Positions 42,257 through 46,809 of a stretch of 46,809 nt of DNA are shown here, piece by piece. The position numbers and the translations under genes were made by a program. The notes beneath the pieces were generated by a model that saw only the letters and a list, made by a program, of their open reading frames with translations, did not search any database and had not been told where the DNA came from. This DNA is from Flavobacteriaceae bacterium (GTDB lineage: Bacteria; Bacteroidota; Bacteroidia; Flavobacteriales; Flavobacteriaceae): the NCBI GenBank assembly GCA_018608625.1, contig JABAZC010000048.1, forward strand, positions 1-46,809, in the 5' to 3' direction. How positions within the stretch are numbered: the first letter of the stretch is position 1; every line of letters starts with the position of its first letter.

Positions 42257-43210
42257 ATGGAATATTTAGAATTTGAGTTACCTATTAAGGAACTAGAAGA
42301 TCAATTACAAAAATGTCAAATTATTGGAGAAGAAAGTGATGTCGATGTTTCTGAGACATCCTTGCAAATCCTTCAAAAATTAGATGTAGCCAAAAAAGAG
42401 ATTTATAAAAACTTAACCCCTTGGCAGCGTGTTCAATTATCGAGACACCCTAATCGTCCTTACACGTTAGATTATATTAATTCAATTTGCGGTGATTCAT
42501 TTTTGGAACTTCACGGAGATCGTAATTTCAAAGACGATAAAGCCATGATTGGTGGTCTTGGTAAGATTGGCGATCAAAGCTTTATGTTTATTGGCCAACA
42601 AAAAGGATATAATACCAAAACACGTCAGTATAGAAACTTTGGAATGGCGAATCCAGAAGGGTATAGAAAGGCTCTCCGTTTAATGAAATCGGCTGAGAAA
42701 TTTGGAATTCCTGTAGTCTCGCTAATAGATACTCCTGGTGCTTACCCTGGCTTAGAAGCAGAAGAACGCGGACAAGGTGAAGCAATTGCAAGGAATATCT
42801 TAGAAATGACCCGTTTAAAAGTACCAATTATTACCATAATTATTGGAGAAGGTGCATCTGGTGGTGCCTTAGGAATTGGAGTAGGTGATAAAGTCTTGAT
42901 GCTGGAAAACACTTGGTATTCTGTAATTTCTCCAGAATCTTGTTCCTCAATTCTATGGAGAAGTTGGGAGTATAAAGAACAAGCTGCTGATGCTCTAAAA
43001 CTAACGGCCAAAGATATGAAACGAATGAAGTTAGTTGATGAGATTATTAAGGAACCTTTAGGAGGAGCTCACAATGATCGTAACAAAACATTCTTCACTG
43101 TTTCAAATGCAATTGTCAAATCGTATAACGAATTCAAAAACTTATCACCAAAAGAATTGGTTTCGCAACGCATGGATAAGTACTCACAAATGGGAGTCTA
43201 TAATGATTAA
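42257..43210 (+). CDS. accA: Acetyl-CoA carboxylase carboxyltransferase subunit alpha
   Basis: One half of the carboxyltransferase that makes malonyl-CoA for fatty acid synthesis. The 317-residue length and motifs are standard: [15 protein letters not shown] at the start, [76 protein letters not shown] and the closing region with [14 protein letters not shown]. It is a single gene with a terminator after it; accD is not in this window. Confidence 0.98.
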   Translation: MEYLEFELPIKELEDQLQKCQIIGEESDVDVSETSLQILQKLDVAKKEIYKNLTPWQRVQLSRHPNRPYTLDYINSICGDSFLELHGDRNFKDDKAMIGGLGKIGDQSFMFIGQQKGYNTKTRQYRNFGMANPEGYRKALRLMKSAEKFGIPVVSLIDTPGAYPGLEAEERGQGEAIARNILEMTRLKVPIITIIIGEGASGGALGIGVGDKVLMLENTWYSVISPESCSSILWRSWEYKEQAADALKLTAKDMKRMKLVDEIIKEPLGGAHNDRNKTFFTVSNAIVKSYNEFKNLSPKELVSQRMDKYSQMGVYND

Positions 43211-43237
43211 CATATAGTTTTCTTCTTATAAAAAATT

Positions 43238-43264
43238 AAGTCAAGTGTTTTACTTGACTTTTTT
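43238..43264 (+). terminator. Terminator after accA
   Basis: AAGTCAAGT (43238-43246) and ACTTGACTT (43252-43260) form a 9-bp stem with a 5-base loop, followed by T to 43264. It lies about 28 bases after the accA stop. Confidence 0.82.
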
Positions 43265-43365
43265 AATGCTTATTAACAATATTTTCAACTTATAAACAGT
43301 TTAATTGTTGAGTATACGTCACCAGGTATTCTCTCTATTATTCATATTTTAAGTACTTTCGCAAT

Positions 43366-44901
43366 ATGAAACAGCCAGACCCAGTAAAAGCATACAAAAC
43401 CGATACAAGTACATTAATCAGCTTGGAAAAAGGGAAAATTCCTCCACAAGCAATCGATTTAGAGGAAGTGGTTCTTGGAGCTATGATGATTGATAAAAAA
43501 GGGGTCGATGAGGTCATTGATATTCTTAGTGTGGATGCTTTTTATAAGGATTCCCATCAATACATATTTGAAGCAATATTACAATTATTTGAAAATAGTG
43601 AACCGGTAGATTTATTAACAGTGTCAACCCAATTACGAAAAAACTCTAAACTTGATTTAGTAGGAGGTGATTTTTATTTAATTTCACTAACACAAAAAGT
43701 ATCTTCATCTGCGCACATCGAGTTTCACGCACGTATTATTTTACAGAAGTTCATCCAGCGAAGCTTAATTAAAATTTCAAACGAAATTATTGAAGATTCT
43801 TTTGATGAAACAAAGGATGTTTTTGATTTGTTAGACAAAGCTGAAACACGCTTATATGAAGTTACTCAGGGAAATATAAAAAAATCGACTGAAACAGCTC
43901 AGGATTTAGTGTTTCAAGCAAAGAAAAAAATTGAAGAAATTTCCAATAAAGAGGGGCTTAGTGGAGTGCCTTCTGGCTTTGATAAGTTAGACAAGCTTAC
44001 TTCTGGATGGCAAGAAAGTGATTTAATTATTATAGCTGCTCGTCCTGGAATGGGTAAAACTGCTTTAACGCTTTCAATGGCGCGTAACATAGCGGTTACT
44101 CAAAATATTCCTGTTGCTTTCTTTTCATTAGAGATGTCTTCCGTTCAGTTAATTACACGATTAATTTCTTCTGAAACTGGCTTAAGTTCTGATAAACTTA
44201 GAACAGGGCGTCTTGAAAAGCATGAATGGGAGCAGTTAAATGTTAAGGTCAAGTCACTTGAAAAAGCACCTCTATATATTGATGATACCCCTTCATTATC
44301 CATTTTTGACTTAAGAGCTAAAGCACGTCGATTAGCATCTCAGAATGGGATAAAACTAATTATCGTAGATTATCTTCAGCTTATGACCGGGGGTGGTAGT
44401 CAGAAAAACGGGAACCGTGAACAAGAAATTTCTATGATTTCACGTAACCTTAAAGCTTTAGCCAAAGAGCTAAGTATCCCAGTAATTGCGTTATCTCAGT
44501 TGTCAAGGGCCGTTGAAACACGTGGAGGTAGTAAGCGTCCACTCCTTTCTGATTTGAGAGAATCTGGAGCGATTGAACAAGATGCAGATATCGTTTCCTT
44601 TATTTACCGACCAGAATATTATAAGATTGATGAATGGGATGACGAACAACATACTCCTTCTGAAGGTCAAGCAGAATTTATAATTGCGAAGCACCGTAAT
44701 GGTGGACTGGAGAATATCAGATTAAAGTTTATCGGACATTTAGGTAAGTTTGATAATTTGGATGATTTTGATTCTCCGTTTGATACCGAGTTTCATTCAA
44801 AAATGAATGCAGCGGCCAATGACGATACCTTTAAGCAGGAAGATTTCCGAGTAGATCCAAGTCAGGCTTTTGGAGACACTGACGACGATACGCCTTACTA
44901 G
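43366..44901 (+). CDS. dnaB: Replicative DNA helicase
   Basis: The ring helicase that unwinds DNA at the replication fork. The 511-residue protein has the N-terminal DnaB domain (from PPQAIDLEEVVLGAMMIDKKG) and the RecA-like C-terminal domain with Walker A R-P-G-M-G-K-T-A (residues 226-233), FFSLEMSSVQLITR, the Walker B LIIVDYLQLM, and ALSQLSRAVETRG with the arginine finger region and DLRESGAIEQDADIV. No intein or insertion is seen. The acidic tail (DPSQAFGDTDDDTPY) is common in Bacteroidota DnaB. It has its own promoter region. Confidence 0.97.
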   Translation: MKQPDPVKAYKTDTSTLISLEKGKIPPQAIDLEEVVLGAMMIDKKGVDEVIDILSVDAFYKDSHQYIFEAILQLFENSEPVDLLTVSTQLRKNSKLDLVGGDFYLISLTQKVSSSAHIEFHARIILQKFIQRSLIKISNEIIEDSFDETKDVFDLLDKAETRLYEVTQGNIKKSTETAQDLVFQAKKKIEEISNKEGLSGVPSGFDKLDKLTSGWQESDLIIIAARPGMGKTALTLSMARNIAVTQNIPVAFFSLEMSSVQLITRLISSETGLSSDKLRTGRLEKHEWEQLNVKVKSLEKAPLYIDDTPSLSIFDLRAKARRLASQNGIKLIIVDYLQLMTGGGSQKNGNREQEISMISRNLKALAKELSIPVIALSQLSRAVETRGGSKRPLLSDLRESGAIEQDADIVSFIYRPEYYKIDEWDDEQHTPSEGQAEFIIAKHRNGGLENIRLKFIGHLGKFDNLDDFDSPFDTEFHSKMNAAANDDTFKQEDFRVDPSQAFGDTDDDTPY

Positions 44902-44927
44902 CCCCTTTTTTTAATTATCTTTAGAAA

Positions 44928-46184
44928 ATGAAAAAGCGATTACTGATACTTTGCTTATTTTTTTACTTGAACTCTTTCGCGTCCTATATTCTAATCCCTA
45001 TGGATTCTGAAGGTCAGAAAAACCATTTAAAAGCTTACGGAATTACCTATTGGGTTCTTAATAAGCAACAAAATGTAAAATGGCTTCTTAATTATAGGGG
45101 AGGTTCTTTTTTAATACCATTCATAGATTCTGTAGAGAAGGAGTGTCTGATTAGAGGAGTTTCTTATGAAGTTCTAAGTTCCGAAAAAGCCGAATCTATC
45201 TTAAAGGAAATTCAGAGCCCTAGTAAAAATATGGATGCTGTGACCCTTGAAAAAGCTCCAAAAATTGCAGTATATTCTCCAAATGGTAACCAACCATGGG
45301 ATGATGCTGTTACAATGGTTTTGACCTATGCGGAAATCCCTTATGAAACCATTTATGATACAGAAGTTTTAAATGATGCCCTATTACTTTATGATTGGTT
45401 ACACCTTCATCATGAAGATTTTACAGGTCAGTATGGAAAGTTTTATAGAGCTTATAGAAATGCAGCTTGGTATATAGAACAACAACAAGCGGCAGAGGTC
45501 CTTGCTTCTTCTTTGGGCTACATTAAAGTCTCAGACCAAAAACTAGCCGTTGCCGAAAAAATAAGAGAATACGTATTGGGAGGCGGATTTATGTTTGCCA
45601 TGTGTAGCGCAACCGATAGTTTTGATATCGCTTTAGCGGCTCAAGAACTTGATATTTGTGAACCGATGTTTGACGGGGACGGGACTTCTCCAAATTATCA
45701 AAGTCAACTTGACTATTCAAAAACGTTTGCTTTTAGAGATTTCATTATTGAACGTGACCCAAAGGTATATGAGTTTTCAAGTATAGATATGACCCAGAAG
45801 CGTCAAATTTCTAAAGAGCTAGACTATTTTACTTTAATGGAGTATTCAGCCAAATGGGATCCTATCCCTTCTATGCTTAATCAAAACCATACAGTACTTG
45901 TTAAAGGGTTTATGGGTCAAACAACTTCTTACTCCAGAGATCTTGTTAAATCAAATGTATTAGTCATGGGAGAAAATAAGTCAAACGGCGAAGCTAGATA
46001 CATACACGGAATTAAAGGACAAGGTTTCTTCACCTTTTATGGTGGACACGACCCTGAGGACTATACACATAGAGTAGGGGACCCAAAAACAGAATTAGAC
46101 TTACATCCAACTTCTCCTGGTTACCGTCTTATTCTAAACAATGTCTTATTTCCTGCTGCTCGTAAGAAAAAACAAAAAACGTAA
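44928..46184 (+). CDS. Exported protein of unknown function (often mislabelled asparagine synthetase B)
   Basis: A 418-residue protein with a signal peptide (residues 1-19, ending NSFAS). I recognise the start SYILIPMDSEGQKNHLKAY from flavobacterial proteins that are often labelled asparagine synthetase B. This is recall, and no Asn synthetase domain or ATP site is visible. A region with VLGGGFMFAMCSATDSFD resembles the nucleophile elbow of amidotransferase/ThuA-like folds, and GFFTFYGGHDPEDYTHRVGD is near the end. The gene is single, after dnaB. Its function is unknown; an envelope or surface role follows from the signal peptide. A strong terminator follows. Confidence 0.78.
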   Translation: MKKRLLILCLFFYLNSFASYILIPMDSEGQKNHLKAYGITYWVLNKQQNVKWLLNYRGGSFLIPFIDSVEKECLIRGVSYEVLSSEKAESILKEIQSPSKNMDAVTLEKAPKIAVYSPNGNQPWDDAVTMVLTYAEIPYETIYDTEVLNDALLLYDWLHLHHEDFTGQYGKFYRAYRNAAWYIEQQQAAEVLASSLGYIKVSDQKLAVAEKIREYVLGGGFMFAMCSATDSFDIALAAQELDICEPMFDGDGTSPNYQSQLDYSKTFAFRDFIIERDPKVYEFSSIDMTQKRQISKELDYFTLMEYSAKWDPIPSMLNQNHTVLVKGFMGQTTSYSRDLVKSNVLVMGENKSNGEARYIHGIKGQGFFTFYGGHDPEDYTHRVGDPKTELDLHPTSPGYRLILNNVLFPAARKKKQKT

Positions 46185-46208
46185 TCCTAAGTAGCGTCTT
46201 TATTGAAT

Positions 46209-46242
46209 AAAAAAAGCCCACTCAATTGAGTGGGCTTTTTTT
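46209..46242. terminator. Bidirectional terminator, perfect 34-base palindrome
   Basis: AAAAAAAGCCCACTCAA (46209-46225) followed directly by its exact reverse complement (46226-46242). The GC core flanked by A and T runs serves both the convergent rplT operon and the secreted-protein gene. Confidence 0.92.
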
Positions 46243-46274
46243 TATAAGCGAATATTATACAATAGGCAGATGCC

Positions 46275-46619
46275 TTAGTTTAGTTTGTCAACTATAGCTT
46301 TAAAAGCTGCAGGGTCGTTCATTGCTAAATCAGCCAATACCTTACGGTTTAAGTCGATGTTATGCGTTTTAAGTTTTCCCATAAATTGTGAATAGGATAA
46401 GCCATGCGCTCTTGATCCAGCGTTGATACGCATAATCCATAAGGCACGGAATGTTCTTTTCTTGTTTCTACGGTCTCTGTAAGCGTAAAGCATGGCTTTA
46501 TCTACTGCATTTTTTGCAACAGTCCATACGTTTTTACGACGTCCAAAGTAGCCTTTGGCTTGTTTTAATACTTTTTTTCTACGGGCTCTTTTGGCCACTG
46601 AGTTTACTGATCTTGGCAT
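46275..46619 (-). CDS. rplT: 50S ribosomal protein L20
   Basis: A 114-residue basic protein that binds 23S rRNA early in large-subunit assembly. The start [20 protein letters not shown] and the segments [40 protein letters not shown] and [13 protein letters not shown] match L20. It follows rpmI on the same strand by 98 bases, as in the usual infC-rpmI-rplT operon. It ends at the 46209-46242 terminator, which likely closes the operon. Confidence 0.98.
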   Translation of the reverse strand: MPRSVNSVAKRARRKKVLKQAKGYFGRRKNVWTVAKNAVDKAMLYAYRDRRNKKRTFRALWIMRINAGSRAHGLSYSQFMGKLKTHNIDLNRKVLADLAMNDPAAFKAIVDKLN

Positions 46620-46717
46620 TTCTTAAAGTTTTTTGTAGTAGGCGACTCAATGTTGTTGAATACTTTTATTGGCCTAACTCCATGGTTTATAAAAATTTGT
46701 TTAACCTAAGCACTTAA

Positions 46718-46809
46718 TTATTTTAAACGTAATTGTTGCTTAATGTTGGCTTCGTCACTCTTGTGTACTAATGTACTGTGAGTAAGAGCAAGCTTACGTT
46801 TTTTAGACT
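46718..46809 (-). CDS. rpmI: 50S ribosomal protein L35, C-terminal part (cut by window edge)
   Basis: Reading the minus strand from the window edge gives S-K-K-R-K-L-A-L-T-H-S-T-L-V-H-K-S-D-E-A, then N-I-K-Q-Q-L-R-L-K and TAA at 46720-46718. This matches the C-terminus of L35. Only about 30 codons are inside the window. It precedes rplT by 98 bases on the same strand, the standard gene order. Confidence 0.93.
   Translation of the reverse strand, partial: SKKRKLALTHSTLVHKSDEANIKQQLRLK

Overview
The window looks like a chromosome segment of a low-GC marine-type flavobacterium (Bacteroidota). Evidence: a carotenoid crtI-crtB-crtZ-crtY cluster, a type IX secretion sorting tail, SurA-like parvulin genes, split transketolase, lipoprotein signals ending in S-C, and repeated matches to the Bacteroidota promoter pattern TTG/TTTG-N18-20-TAnnTTTG. 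Coding density is high. I see no mobile element, CRISPR array or rRNA, and no gene-free stretch over 300 bases.

Layout. 1-4344 (minus strand): tryptophan operon trpE-G-D-C-F, with trpF cut by the window edge, preceded by an apparent complete attenuator: promoter, an 18-residue leader peptide with three tandem Trp codons, and a terminator hairpin whose U-tract touches the trpE start codon. 4362-6914: a YceI-like protein, then a plus-strand group of two thioredoxin-fold proteins and two rhodaneses. 6925-11102: sugar-type nucleotidyltransferase, T9SS-exported endonuclease I, a six-repeat protein resembling the 7(1) septoil-knot family, a GT2 glycosyltransferase and HMG-CoA lyase. 11124-17987: a probable iron-acquisition region with a small four-cysteine protein, DUF4856-type lipoprotein, imelysin-like lipoprotein, HTTM membrane protein and FecA-like TonB receptor. 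Its first two promoters are surrounded by four 19-bp palindromes of Fur-family 7-1-7 type.

18096-27283: guaB, three SurA/PpiC-type periplasmic folding genes, a MoxR ATPase and aconitase. 27351-31318 (minus): zeaxanthin-type carotenoid operon. 31567-31778: tRNA-Leu(GAG) and tRNA-Lys(UUU). 31907-34446: shikimate kinase, PyrR-like phosphoribosyltransferase, HslR-like S4 protein and an FKBP-like lipoprotein. 34523-36337: two-subunit transketolase. 36513-43210: LTA-synthase-like sulfatase-fold enzyme, a dual-specificity phosphatase, tgt, LptF/G permease, EamA transporter and accA. 43366-46809: dnaB, a secreted protein of unknown function, then rplT and partial rpmI on the minus strand.

The best candidates for a system not already well described are the trp leader attenuator and the Fur-box-decorated DUF4856/imelysin/HTTM/TonB region. 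The septoil-knot-like repeat protein and a queuine tRNA-ribosyltransferase lacking its zinc cysteines are also notable. All function calls come from reading the sequence; no database search was run.
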